From assembly GCF_030546755.1 (NCBI RefSeq), contig NZ_JAUOPE010000002.1:310001-374000 (forward strand): a DNA stretch of 64,000 bases, in the 5' to 3' direction. The position numbers were made by a program, and so were the translations under genes. The notes beneath the pieces are model-generated. The model saw only the letters and a program-made list of their open reading frames with translations. It made no database searches and was not told the origin of the DNA. Shown piece after piece: positions 18,184 to 27,229 of this stretch. Each line of letters opens with the position of its first letter. Within the stretch, counting starts at the first letter, position 1. The DNA comes from Colwellia sp. 1_MG-2023 (lineage in GTDB: Bacteria > Pseudomonadota > Gammaproteobacteria > Enterobacterales > Alteromonadaceae).

Positions 18184-19256
18184 TGCCATTTTTTGAACAA
18201 CATAAAAAATCGCTAGCAATACCCCTTTGGGTGATATTATTAGTTGATATGGCTAAGCAACGTCATATTGCGCCAGATAAATTACTCAAAGGCAGTAAGT
18301 TATTTTTAAGTGATTTATCCAACCCGAAGTTAAAAATTTCTCATCAGCAATTTTCTCGGGTTATAGAAAATGTCAGTAAATACTTACCTCATAGTGATAG
18401 TGCATTTTTATTAGGTAGTCGGCTATATCCAAATCATTTAGAATCGGCTGGTCAGACAATCGCTCATGCTGAAAACTTAAGCGATATAATCGCCGCTGCT
18501 CGTCATTTTCATTATCAAATTTTTCCTTTTCTATTTATGCGTAATGAGAGTACGGAGCAATATCAATATTTCATTTTTAATCAAGCAATTAGCATAGAAA
18601 ACATTAACCATTATCAATTTATTTGTGAGTTATTCTCCAGTTTAATCATCTCGATAGCTAAACAAAAACAACTTCCACTCAGTCGGTTAACCATAAGATT
18701 TCCTTACTCGGCACCTCGGCATATAGAACAATATCAAGCGTATTTACCCTGTAAGTTTGAGTTTTCACCAAGCGCTAATGCCGTATCAACCTTTAACACT
18801 CAACAAGTTTATCACTTACCGCTACAGATAAAGTTTGATAATGGATTATTAATGTTTCCACTTGCAAACGGAAACGCAGACTTGACTAAACATTACCAAC
18901 AAAAAGTGCCTTCAATCACACTTAAGATAGGATTTATCCATTATGTGATGCAACAAATGATCAAAAGAGTGCGAAATAAACAAGAAATTAATGCTGACTG
19001 GTTAGCAAACCATTTATCAATCAGTAATGCCACGTTAAAAAGAAAGCTCAGCCAGCACAATGTGACTTATCAACAATTATTCGACATGGTCAGGCAACAA
19101 CAAGCAGTGTTCTTATTAACAGAACAAAATTATAATAACGAAAAGATCGCTGAAAACCTCAATTTTTCTGATATCACCAATTTTCGCCGCTCTTTTAAAC
19201 GTTGGACGGGTTTTACACCACAAGCTTTAAAAAATTTAAATCAACACCCAAGTTAA
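18183..19256 (+). CDS. AraC-family transcriptional regulator
   Basis: A 357-residue regulator with the N-terminal ligand-sensing domain of the OruR/ArgR-like AraC group (about 20-210) and a C-terminal AraC helix-turn-helix pair (about 250-350). Landmarks are WLANHLSISNATLKRKL for the first HTH and IAENLNFSDITNFRRSFKRW for the second, followed by TGFTPQAL. It is translationally coupled to the degenerate GGDEF membrane protein upstream. Divergence from the receptor-phytase genes makes those its likely target. The effector is unknown. Confidence 0.88.
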   Translation: MPFFEQHKKSLAIPLWVILLVDMAKQRHIAPDKLLKGSKLFLSDLSNPKLKISHQQFSRVIENVSKYLPHSDSAFLLGSRLYPNHLESAGQTIAHAENLSDIIAAARHFHYQIFPFLFMRNESTEQYQYFIFNQAISIENINHYQFICELFSSLIISIAKQKQLPLSRLTIRFPYSAPRHIEQYQAYLPCKFEFSPSANAVSTFNTQQVYHLPLQIKFDNGLLMFPLANGNADLTKHYQQKVPSITLKIGFIHYVMQQMIKRVRNKQEINADWLANHLSISNATLKRKLSQHNVTYQQLFDMVRQQQAVFLLTEQNYNNEKIAENLNFSDITNFRRSFKRWTGFTPQALKNLNQHPS

Positions 19257-19600
19257 CTTCTTCACCAAAGATAAATATTTGCTCATTTATTACTTCAACA
19301 AAAACCGACTTAAGCGGAGCTGGTAAACTATTTTATAGATCTCATTCTCATATGGCTGATACTGCAAAAGCACATAAAAGGTATTAAAATTTAGAGAGGT
19401 AGTTATATCTCACGAATATATCTACCCAAACAATACGGCACTTACTATCAAGAATCGTTAAAAAACAGTACTATAAATTGGTTCTATAGAATATTTTCAA
19501 CGTTACATAAAACTCACTGTCTTTAAAGTTTTATTTTCCTTACACCTGACCGTGCAGCACTTTGTGATTGAAACGATAAGAATATGAAAAGATTTTAGAA
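19257..19600. other. intergenic stretch without recognisable gene
   Basis: About 340 bp between the AraC-family stop and the rnpB terminator. I see no ORF with a ribosome binding site, no tRNA and no integrase remnant. A short open frame at 19202-19387 overlaps the regulator and looks spurious. There is no obvious terminator for the AraC-family gene. Confidence 0.5.
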
Positions 19601-19635
19601 AACCGCTTAAACCATTATCAATAGCTTAAGCGGTT
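19601..19635 (-). terminator. rnpB terminator
   Basis: A perfect 10-bp stem (AACCGCTTAA/TTAAGCGGTT, arms 19601-19610 and 19626-19635) with a 15-nt loop. On the minus strand it is followed by TTCT and an A/T-rich tail, about 10 nt after the 3' end of RNase P RNA. Confidence 0.75.
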
Positions 19636-19663
19636 ACTAAAATTGGTGAGTTGACACATAAGC
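19628..19663 (-). repeat. rnpB 3'-end direct repeat, intact-gene copy
   Basis: This 36-bp stretch recurs at 10645-10680 with two mismatches and the same orientation. It contains the 3' end of RNase P RNA and the adjacent terminator arm. The two copies bracket about 8.95 kb holding the phytate cassette. Confidence 0.8.
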
Positions 19664-20035
19664 CGGGTTTTGTATCTCTTTCGAAAAAGAGTGACAATCA
19701 TTCGTCTAGGCTATAAATCGCTTTATAGCTCAAGCAACCTACCCGGTTTCCACGCGAGCCACGCGTATACTATTTAAAGTAATGAAACCCTATTTGGTCT
19801 TGCTCCGGGTGGAGTTTACCCTGCAATTACTGTTACCAGCAATCCGGTGCGCTCTTACCGCACCCTTTCAGCCTTACCTGTTCTTCCGAGGAAGTCATCG
19901 GCGGTCTTCTCTCTGCTGCACTTGTCGTCGGTTTGCACCGCCCAGGCGTTACCTGGCACCCTGCTCATTGGAGCCCGGACTTTCCTCCCCCTAATAATAT
20001 CGAAATAAATTAGGCAGCGATTGTCTCGTCAACTC
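19645..20035 (-). ncRNA. rnpB: RNase P RNA, bacterial class A
   Basis: Catalytic RNA of the tRNA 5'-processing ribonuclease. On the minus strand the 5' end GAGTTGAC pairs perfectly with GTCAACTC at the 3' end (helix P1), which sets the ends to about 20035 and 19645, roughly 390 nt against 377 in E. coli. Conserved elements are AGGAAAGTCCGGGCTCC, the GGTGCCAGGTAACGCC stem, ACAGAGAG, GGTAAGGCTGAAAGGGTGCG, GGTAAACTCCACCCGGAGCA and the near-3' AACCCGGCTTAT. A good sigma-70 promoter and a terminator flank it. Confidence 0.97.
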
Positions 20036-20042
20036 GAGGCGC

Positions 20043-20071
20043 ATTCTACCTGATGAAATCATCATCTCCAA
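20043..20071 (-). promoter_or_regulatory. rnpB promoter
   Basis: On the minus strand TTGGAG and TAGAAT are separated by exactly 17 bp, with a GC-rich discriminator (GCGCCT) before the RNA start, as in stringently controlled stable-RNA promoters. Confidence 0.75.
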
Positions 20072-20090
20072 CAGGAAAAACAACTATATT

Positions 20091-20786
20091 TTAGGGCTCG
20101 TCTTTAAACGCTTCTTTAATCACTTCTTTTAGTTGTGTCACAATGGCTTGATGTCTTTTTCGTATGTAATGATAAAGCGGCACGGCTTCAATTACCTTCA
20201 TACAATGCAAAGCACTATTTTGTAAACGTGCTTTTAATGTATCGGTTAATAAAAACTCAGGAGTAATAATCGCATCAACGCGATTTGCTTTTAACATCGC
20301 TACCGCTTGAGCATTAGAAGTAACTTCTAAGTATTTAATATTATGTTCAACTAATCGTGCTTTTATCGATAAAAAACCTCGTAAAATGGCAACTTGAGAA
20401 GATTTTAATGACTTCCAATTAGGAAAACATTGATTGGCTTTTTGGCTATAGCTATTCACTGAAAGGGTTAATAGTGGCGTAGGGATTCTAATATAATCGA
20501 CAAGTATGCTACCAAGCTGTTCAGATCGAGCAAGTTCTGCATCAACCCAATCACTTTCCTTCGCTGTTTCCAAAGATCTTCTTGCCGGTAAGCGAATGAG
20601 TTCTGCCTTGATACCTACTTTTTGGTACGATTTAAGTAATTTATTTTCTACCCTAGGGACGACAGTGATAATATCTGGTGTGGTAATTTTAAATGTGTTG
20701 GCGATAGTGGTAGCTGGCAATATAGCTCCCTGTAAAAACAGCATAATCATGCATAGTTGCCATGTGCTTATTCCTTTTAATGCCAT
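20091..20786 (-). CDS. periplasmic solute-binding-like protein (SBP family 3)
   Basis: A 231-residue exported protein with a hydrophobic signal (CMIMLFLQGAILPATTIANT). Its two-lobe fold resembles extracellular solute-binding proteins of family 3: ELIRLPARRSLETAK in lobe 1, a VAILRG hinge-like strand, and a lobe 2 segment VDAIITPEFLLTDTL. It is small and stands alone, without ABC permease or ATPase genes, so it may be a sensor-like or orphan binding protein. The start is probably ATG 20786; the longer frame uses TTG 20801. It lies between rsmI and rnpB on the same strand. Confidence 0.7.
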   Translation of the reverse strand: MALKGISTWQLCMIMLFLQGAILPATTIANTFKITTPDIITVVPRVENKLLKSYQKVGIKAELIRLPARRSLETAKESDWVDAELARSEQLGSILVDYIRIPTPLLTLSVNSYSQKANQCFPNWKSLKSSQVAILRGFLSIKARLVEHNIKYLEVTSNAQAVAMLKANRVDAIITPEFLLTDTLKARLQNSALHCMKVIEAVPLYHYIRKRHQAIVTQLKEVIKEAFKDEP

Positions 20787-20841
20787 GCTTAGAAAATCCA
20801 ATGTAATATCTATAAAGTCCCTACATACCTATGATAATAAA

Positions 20842-21690
20842 TTATTTTAACGATAAAGCTATATCATAAAGGGCATTTTTCTTGACGCCATGAATTTCAG
20901 CGGCAATGGCACATGCTCTTTTAGGCTTCATCTCTGTTAATAATAATTTTAACGTCGCGATAGCTTGTGGAGATATTTCATTAACATCGGCTTTATAACC
21001 TTCAATAATTAATACCATTTCCCCTTTTAATTGATTAGAGTCTTGCTCTAACCAAGCAAGTAAATTTTCTGCCATGTCAGAATATATAGTTTCAAAGGTT
21101 TTAGTGAGTTCTCTTGCAATAACAACATAACGTTCTCCTCCTAAGGTTTCGACAATATCCTTAACAGTATCAATCGCTCTGCGTGGTGCGTCATAAAAAA
21201 CCATGGTTCTCGCTTCATGCTCTAGCGATTGTAACACGGCTTTTCTTGCACCAGATTTAGCCGGTAAAAAGCCTTCAAAACTAAATCTGTCAGTTGGTAA
21301 ACCGGCAACCGACAAGGCTGAAATAGCAGCACAAGCGCCTGGTACTGGCGACACCTTTATCCCTAAACTACGACAATATCTAACAAGGTGAAATCCTGGG
21401 TCACTAATTAAAGGTGTACCAGCATCAGATACTAAAGCAATATTTTTACCTGCTTGTAATAAGCTAGCAACATACTCTTGTTTTTGTCTCTCATTATGAT
21501 CGTGCAGTGATAAGGTTTTATTGGAAATAGAAAAAGCAGACAATAATTTTTTGGTATGTCGGGTATCTTCACAGGCAATGATATCGACACTTGCGAGAGT
21601 ATCTAACGCCCGCTGACTGATATCGGCTAAATTACCTATCGGAGTAGCAACAATATATAAGGTACCTAAAATTTCTGCTTTATCTGTCAT
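20842..21690 (-). CDS. rsmI: 16S rRNA (cytidine1402-2'-O)-methyltransferase
   Basis: Uses S-adenosylmethionine to methylate the ribose of C1402 in the ribosomal P site. The 282-residue tetrapyrrole-methylase fold has the opening [17 protein letters not shown], the motif CEDTRHT, and [13 protein letters not shown] with VPGACAA. The gene is divergent from lpoA, the arrangement seen in many gammaproteobacteria. Confidence 0.96.
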   Translation of the reverse strand: MTDKAEILGTLYIVATPIGNLADISQRALDTLASVDIIACEDTRHTKKLLSAFSISNKTLSLHDHNERQKQEYVASLLQAGKNIALVSDAGTPLISDPGFHLVRYCRSLGIKVSPVPGACAAISALSVAGLPTDRFSFEGFLPAKSGARKAVLQSLEHEARTMVFYDAPRRAIDTVKDIVETLGGERYVVIARELTKTFETIYSDMAENLLAWLEQDSNQLKGEMVLIIEGYKADVNEISPQAIATLKLLLTEMKPKRACAIAAEIHGVKKNALYDIALSLK

Positions 21691-21766
21691 TTATCTATAC
21701 TTGTGTTGAGCCAATCGAAGATGACGTTTATTATACAGTAACTAGATACATTACGGGCTTTTCTTT

Positions 21767-23620
21767 GTGAACAAAAATTTAATATCACAACACACTTTTT
21801 CCCTGTTGATCACCATGTTGTTAGCAAGTGTTTTATTTAGCTGTTCGACCCCAAAAGTCAGTCAAAAAAAAGCAAAACAACCAGATAGTACCATTGCTGT
21901 TGATATAGATGCAGCAATTAGCGCCGATGAATATTTAAACCAAGCGGCAAATGCTGAACCTCACCAGGCGATTAATTTAATTATTTCAGCAAGCCAAAAG
22001 TTTATTGATGAAAATAATTTAGCGAAAGCTTTATGGCTTAGCGAACAAACGCTACCACTTGCCGAAGATCAATTACAACGAGATCAACTTGTATTAATTA
22101 AAGCCCAAGGTTTATTACAAATTGGGAATATAGAACTCGCTTTGAAAACGCTTCAACAAATTAAAGCGGCGGATTTGCTTTCTCCCCCTCTTCAATTTCA
22201 ATATTATCAAACACTCGCAGAGGTTCAACACCAACGTGGCTTGAACTTAGCAGCAGTGGATGCACGTTTAAGAGCGTTTGAATTAAATCCCAACACCACT
22301 AAAATTGATGTTGACACGCTTTGGCTGACGTTAAATCAATTATCTCAATGGGAAATTGAACAACTGGTTTCAAACAAGCCTCCACAGATACAAGGCTGGC
22401 AACAGTTATTAAATTTTGCTCATCGATTTGGTTATGATTCCAGTAGTTTTCAACGCTATTTATCACAATGGCAAAGAGAGTTTTCACAACATCCTGCTAA
22501 CCTTTTAATTCCACAATTGATGAATGAAGAGGTAACTTTTGTTCAAAATCAGCAAAATATCGCTATTATACTGCCGTTATCTGGCAGACAAAAAGCGGCG
22601 GGTGAATCTTCACAACAAGGTATATTGTCAGCATATAATAATGCCGAGAACAAAAAACTCCATTTTATTGACTCCAATAAAGTGGATATGACAACGCTTA
22701 GTCAAACCTTTACCGAATTAGGTATTAATTATGTTATTGGGCCATTATTAAAAGAAAATGTTGATCAATACCTCGCTCAAACTGCACTTACGCTACCAAC
22801 ACTTTTATTAAATTCGCCAACAAGAGAAACTTTAAAAGAACAACATATCGTACTTTCAATGAACCCTGCTGATGAAGCAATTCAAGCAGCCACAACATTA
22901 AGTCAAAGAAACTTTCGTCATCCCATTATATTTAGCCAGAAAGATAATGTCAGTAAACGCATTGCTGAAACTTTCGCATCGCAATGGCATAAAATTACCG
23001 GAAAAACACCGGAGACAGTTTATATAAATGGTGGCGCAACCATGCAAAATGAGCTCAAAGACAGCTTAGGTGTGTCGGCAAGCCAAGCGCGTATAAATAA
23101 TATTGATAAGCGAATTCGACAAAAAATTAAAACCGAAGCGAGAAATAGACGTGACTTAGATATGATTTATGTAGTGGGTTCTCCTAATGAAACTCGTTTA
23201 TTAAAACCTTATATTGATGTCAATATCAGTCCTTTTTCTAATCAAATTCCTATCTTTGCAAGTTCGCGTAGTCACAGCGATAACGCCGATAAAAGTGATA
23301 GTCGTGACCTAACAGGTTTAGAGTTTACTGAAATGCCATGGATTCTACCCAGTAAACAGCAGAATCAACCGTTAAAACAATTGATAGAAACAATTTGGCC
23401 AAACAGAAGTGACAGCTTACAACGAATTTTTGCGATGGGTTACGACAGCTTATCGCTTATTGATAAATTTCATATGTTTAAACTATATCCCTATATCAGG
23501 CACTATGGTCAAACAGGCATCCTAAAACTGAACAATAATACGGTATTAACGAGAAGTTTATTATGGGGTCGTTACCAAAAGGATAAGGTACAAGAAGTTG
23601 CTATGGCACAAACTGAATAA
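21767..23620 (+). CDS. lpoA: LpoA-type outer-membrane lipoprotein activator of penicillin-binding protein
   Basis: Outer-membrane lipoprotein that reaches through the periplasm to stimulate class A penicillin-binding protein 1a in the family model. The 617-residue protein has a signal peptide with lipobox LFSC. A helical TPR-like N-terminal domain (about 50-240) follows, then a periplasmic-binding-like C-terminal domain (from about 260; IAIILPLSGRQKAAGESSQQG, then LTGLEFTEMPW near the end). It starts at GTG 21767 with only a weak ribosome binding site; no better start keeps the signal peptide. First gene of lpoA-yraN-diaA-dolP. Confidence 0.93.
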   Translation: MNKNLISQHTFSLLITMLLASVLFSCSTPKVSQKKAKQPDSTIAVDIDAAISADEYLNQAANAEPHQAINLIISASQKFIDENNLAKALWLSEQTLPLAEDQLQRDQLVLIKAQGLLQIGNIELALKTLQQIKAADLLSPPLQFQYYQTLAEVQHQRGLNLAAVDARLRAFELNPNTTKIDVDTLWLTLNQLSQWEIEQLVSNKPPQIQGWQQLLNFAHRFGYDSSSFQRYLSQWQREFSQHPANLLIPQLMNEEVTFVQNQQNIAIILPLSGRQKAAGESSQQGILSAYNNAENKKLHFIDSNKVDMTTLSQTFTELGINYVIGPLLKENVDQYLAQTALTLPTLLLNSPTRETLKEQHIVLSMNPADEAIQAATTLSQRNFRHPIIFSQKDNVSKRIAETFASQWHKITGKTPETVYINGGATMQNELKDSLGVSASQARINNIDKRIRQKIKTEARNRRDLDMIYVVGSPNETRLLKPYIDVNISPFSNQIPIFASSRSHSDNADKSDSRDLTGLEFTEMPWILPSKQQNQPLKQLIETIWPNRSDSLQRIFAMGYDSLSLIDKFHMFKLYPYIRHYGQTGILKLNNNTVLTRSLLWGRYQKDKVQEVAMAQTE

Positions 23621-24008
23621 ATTCGCGCAAACTACTGAGACAACTAAACGCTCGACTAAAACCCTAGGCGATTCTTGGGAGCTATATGCCGAGCATTATT
23701 TAATAGACAATGGTTTGTCATTATTAACAAAAAACTTTCATAGTCGCCAAGGTGAAATAGACTTGATCATGAAAGACGACGATTGTCTTGTATTTGTTGA
23801 AGTAAAATATCGTAAAAATAATCATTTTGGTGGCGCTATTTCTGCCGTTACCCAGCAAAAACAACAAAAAATTATCAAAACAGCAATATTTTACTTACAA
23901 CAGCAAAACTTAAATGAATATAATACCGCCTGTCGATTTGATATTGTCGCTATTGAAGGCGATACCAACAATCCAACGATTCACTGGCTAAAAAATGCTT
24001 TTAGCTAA
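23598..24008 (+). CDS. yraN: YraN/UPF0102 nuclease-fold protein
   Basis: A 136-residue protein of the UPF0102 family with a PD-(D/E)XK-like core. Landmarks are GDSWELYAEHYLIDNG, QGEIDLIMKDD and VFVEVKYRKN, where GEIDLI and EVK carry the presumed metal ligands. Biochemical function is not established. The frame begins with TTG at 23598, which lies inside lpoA and overlaps its end by 23 nt; no ATG is available before the conserved part. The order lpoA-yraN-diaA-dolP is conserved. Confidence 0.88.
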   Translation: MLWHKLNKFAQTTETTKRSTKTLGDSWELYAEHYLIDNGLSLLTKNFHSRQGEIDLIMKDDDCLVFVEVKYRKNNHFGGAISAVTQQKQQKIIKTAIFYLQQQNLNEYNTACRFDIVAIEGDTNNPTIHWLKNAFS

Positions 24009-24039
24009 AGTCTATTATAGAATTAAACACCCAGCATAA

Positions 24040-24648
<609 letters not shown>

Positions 24649-24653
24649 ATAGC

Positions 24654-25226
24654 ATGAAATTAACACAATTTATTTTTATCGCTTCTACAGCCGCAATTTT
24701 ACAAGGTTGTGTTGCCGCAGCCGTTGTTGGAGTGATCGGCGGGGCAACCGTTGTTAACGATAATCGCAGTTTTGGTAATCAAGTAGACGATCAAAAAATT
24801 GAACTTGTCGCACATAATAACTTAGCGAAAGTTAACGGACTTTCGGATAACACTAATCTACAAGTGATTAGTGTGAACGGTAAAGTATTAGTCGTTGGTC
24901 AAGCTCCGAATAGCTATTTAAAAGATTTGGCGATTAAAACCATTAACCAAGTCGATGGTATTGAACATATTTATGACCAAATACGCATCGGTAATACGGT
25001 CTCTGTTACCACGAAAAGTAATGACATTTGGTTAACTTCAAAAGTGAAAACTGCCTTATTTGGTAGTGACAGACTTGACGCTACAAATATTAAAGTGGTT
25101 ACCGAAAACGGCGAAGTATTTTTAATGGGCTTAATTAAAAACAGTGAAGCAAATGCAGCTGTTGAAGTGGCTCGTAATATTAGTGGTGTGAATAAAGTCT
25201 TTAAGATGTTTGAATATTTAGATTGA
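24654..25226 (+). CDS. dolP: BON-domain outer-membrane lipoprotein DolP (YraP)
   Basis: Lipoprotein that supports outer-membrane integrity and BAM function. The signal peptide ends in a lipobox (LQGC), followed by a glycine/valine stretch and two BON domains (about 50-115 and 120-190). Typical motifs are LQVISVNGKVLVVGQAPN and NIKVVTENGEVFLMGLIKN. The length of 190 residues matches the family. It starts 5 bp after the diaA stop and is last in the operon, ending at a terminator shared with sspB. Confidence 0.94.
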   Translation: MKLTQFIFIASTAAILQGCVAAAVVGVIGGATVVNDNRSFGNQVDDQKIELVAHNNLAKVNGLSDNTNLQVISVNGKVLVVGQAPNSYLKDLAIKTINQVDGIEHIYDQIRIGNTVSVTTKSNDIWLTSKVKTALFGSDRLDATNIKVVTENGEVFLMGLIKNSEANAAVEVARNISGVNKVFKMFEYLD

Positions 25227-25285
25227 GTTCGCACTTCAGCTTAGTGATTAAGTTGATCATTATTCATGATGAAAACCGACGAAGT

Positions 25286-25349
25286 AAAATCCACCTAATA
25301 CAAAATCCACCTAATACAAAATCCACCTAATACCTAGGTGGATTTTTTT
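25286..25349. repeat. three 16-bp tandem repeats forming a terminator arm
   Basis: The unit AAAATCCACCTAATAC is repeated exactly three times (25286-25301, 25302-25317, 25318-25333). It is followed by TAGGTGGATTT (25335-25345) and a run of seven T. The third unit pairs with that arm as an 11-bp terminator stem for dolP on the plus strand. Units one and two could pair with the same arm instead. The T-run overlaps the sspB stop codon on the other strand. Confidence 0.85.
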
Positions 25350-25803
25350 ATTTGACGACTTTTAAACTTGCTCGCCCTTTGCCATTACTTTTCGGCTTTT
25401 CACTTGTGGAATCACTTGGATCTGAAGCAACCGTTGATAACGTTGCAGGGCTTGTTTCTTCAGGTAATTCTTCAATATCTGGGTGTTCAATTGCTAAAGA
25501 GGTACCTGCACCATTTTCTTTCGCATAGATTGCAGCAACGGCACCATACGGCACAACGATATTTTCTAATTTGCCACCAAACCGAGCACTGAATTCTATT
25601 TGCTCTCCAGCCATGGAAATAGCACCAATCGCTGATGAAGAAATATTTAAAGTGATTTGACCATCACTGACATACGACATAGGCACTAAAACGCCATATA
25701 CGCTCACATCAACAACAATATAAGGAGTGAGTTGATTATCTGAAATCCAGTCATAAAAAGCCCTAACAATGTAGGGCTTTGATGAAGTCATTGAGTCAGA
25801 CAT
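25348..25803 (-). CDS. sspB: ClpXP protease specificity-enhancing factor SspB
   Basis: Adaptor that binds ssrA-tagged peptides from stalled ribosomes and delivers them to ClpX. The N-terminal SspB fold shows KPYIVRAFYDWISDNQLTPY and LNISSSAIGAISM, with an ENIVVPYGAVAAIYAKENG strand. The acidic, flexible linker ends in a conserved basic/hydrophobic ClpX-docking tail (GRASLKVVK). ATG 25803 was chosen; the longer frame has TTG just before. It starts 5 bp after the sspA stop, the usual sspA-sspB operon. Confidence 0.95.
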   Translation of the reverse strand: MSDSMTSSKPYIVRAFYDWISDNQLTPYIVVDVSVYGVLVPMSYVSDGQITLNISSSAIGAISMAGEQIEFSARFGGKLENIVVPYGAVAAIYAKENGAGTSLAIEHPDIEELPEETSPATLSTVASDPSDSTSEKPKSNGKGRASLKVVK

Positions 25804-25808
25804 CAAGA

Positions 25809-26450
25809 CTAAACCGGATTTCCAAAACGTAATTCACGTTCTGCTTCAGTTAAAGAGGCTTGGAAAGACTCACGTTCAAATAATTTAAGCATATAAGTTT
25901 TTAGCTCTTTAGAGCCTTGGCCATCTAGTTCAATACCTAGTACAGGTAAACGCCATAATAGCGGTGCTAAATAACAATCCACTAAACTAAACTCTTCACT
26001 CATAAAGTAAGGCGCTTCATTTAAAATAGGCGCAACACTTAATAAGCTTTCTTTTAATTCTTGTCTTGCTTTATCAGCTTCATCTGCCGGACCATTTAAA
26101 ATGATCTTAGCTAAGCTATACCAATCTTGCTCAACACGATGCATCATTAAACGACTACGACCACGTGATACAGGATAAACAGGCATCAATGGCGGATGAG
26201 GAAAACGCTCATCCAAATATTCAATAATAATTGATGCTTCATATAGTGCTAATTCACGATCAATTAATGTTGGTACTGTTCCATAAGGATTTAAATCAAT
26301 TAAATCTTCTGGCAAATTCGCCATATCAACCAAGTGAATATCTACACCAACGCCTTTTTCCGCCAACACTATACGTGTTTGGTGGCTATACATATCATCT
26401 GCATGTGAATATAAATTCATCACTGAGCGTTTGTTTGCAGCTACGGCCAT
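25809..26450 (-). CDS. sspA: stringent starvation protein A (GST-fold RNA polymerase-associated)
   Basis: RNA-polymerase-associated regulator important in stationary phase and acid stress. The 213-residue protein has an N-terminal thioredoxin-like domain (NLYSHADDMYSHQTRIVLAEKG, NPYGTVPTLIDRELALYEAS) and a helical GST C-domain (about 90-205; FSLVDCYLAPLLWRLPVLG). In this subfamily the glutathione-binding activity is lost. It sits directly downstream of petABC, a common gammaproteobacterial order, and ahead of sspB. Confidence 0.95.
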   Translation of the reverse strand: MAVAANKRSVMNLYSHADDMYSHQTRIVLAEKGVGVDIHLVDMANLPEDLIDLNPYGTVPTLIDRELALYEASIIIEYLDERFPHPPLMPVYPVSRGRSRLMMHRVEQDWYSLAKIILNGPADEADKARQELKESLLSVAPILNEAPYFMSEEFSLVDCYLAPLLWRLPVLGIELDGQGSKELKTYMLKLFERESFQASLTEAERELRFGNPV

Positions 26451-26486
26451 TTTGCCTCCAAAATTCTACTATTAAAAAATTAACAA

Positions 26487-26504
26487 TGGGGGCAAATGCC
26501 CCCA
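26487..26504 (-). terminator. terminator of petABC
   Basis: A GC-rich hairpin TGGGGGC-N4-GCCCCCA 27 bp after the petC stop, followed on the minus strand by TTGTTAATTTTTT. It lies just before the sspA ATG, so it may also limit readthrough into sspAB. Confidence 0.7.
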
Positions 26505-26530
26505 GAAAAAATTACGACACTAATTTTAAC

Positions 26531-27229
26531 TTAGTGTACATCTCTCCAATATTCTTTTTTCAGTAAATAAGAAAGAATAAATAAGATCAATAAGAAACCA
26601 ATAACCCAGTAACCTAATGCTTTACGTTCAAGCTTATTTGGCTCACCGACATATTCAAGGAAGTTAACAAGGTCACGTACAAAAGCGTCATATTCTTCAG
26701 CCGTCATACTACCGCCTTTCGCTGAAGATAATTCGCCATGCTCATCTATTGTTCTTACCCCTTGAAGGTCTTGTAATACATGCGGCATACCTACATCTTT
26801 GAAGACTTTATTATTTACACCAAAAGGACGTTTACTATCTTCGTAAAACGTACGTAAATAAGTATAAATATAATCAGGACTTCTAAAACGTGCTTCTAAG
26901 GTTAAATCTGGTGGCGCAGTACCAAACCATGCTGCAGCTTCTTTCTTTGGCATAGTATTAGTAATATGATCACCAGGTTTTTCTCCTGTTGGCATCCATT
27001 TTTCAACACCTTCTTTTTCATCGATACCTAAATCGGCAAAAGTACGGTTGTAACGTTGATATTGTAGCTGGTGACAGCCTAAACAATAATTTAAGTAAGA
27101 CTCAAAACCACGCTTTAGTGATTCTTTATCAGATAAATCATTATTTGCTTTGCCCAAAGCCATGCTAGGACCAGCAGCAGAAGCCATTAAAGGAACTAAA
27201 GCTAAAATTGTTATAAGTAACTTTTTCAT
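26531..27229 (-). CDS. petC: cytochrome c1 of the cytochrome bc1 complex
   Basis: Membrane-anchored c-type cytochrome that takes electrons from the Rieske centre and passes them to soluble cytochrome c. It has a signal peptide (LLITILALVPLMASAAG), one haem motif CLGCH, an axial-ligand region around DVGMPHVL and a C-terminal TM anchor (YWVIGFLLILFILSYLLKK). At 232 residues it is a short bacterial form. Its ATG overlaps the petB stop (TAATG). Confidence 0.95.
   Translation of the reverse strand: MKKLLITILALVPLMASAAGPSMALGKANNDLSDKESLKRGFESYLNYCLGCHQLQYQRYNRTFADLGIDEKEGVEKWMPTGEKPGDHITNTMPKKEAAAWFGTAPPDLTLEARFRSPDYIYTYLRTFYEDSKRPFGVNNKVFKDVGMPHVLQDLQGVRTIDEHGELSSAKGGSMTAEEYDAFVRDLVNFLEYVGEPNKLERKALGYWVIGFLLILFILSYLLKKEYWRDVH

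Noticed and set aside
19202-19387. Possible small ORF after the AraC-family gene
   Set aside because: It overlaps the regulator's end in another frame, lacks a ribosome binding site and has a low-complexity product.
10645-19663. Composite transposon or IS-bounded island
   Set aside because: No transposase, no terminal inverted repeats and no target-site duplication seen; the repeats are rnpB 3' ends, which fits insertion at an RNA gene better.
19782-19994. 70-codon frame opposite rnpB
   Set aside because: Lies entirely within the RNase P RNA gene; its Arg/Cys/Pro-rich product is the expected artefact of structured RNA.
25286-25333. CRISPR-like array
   Set aside because: Repeats are directly adjacent without spacers and form a terminator arm.
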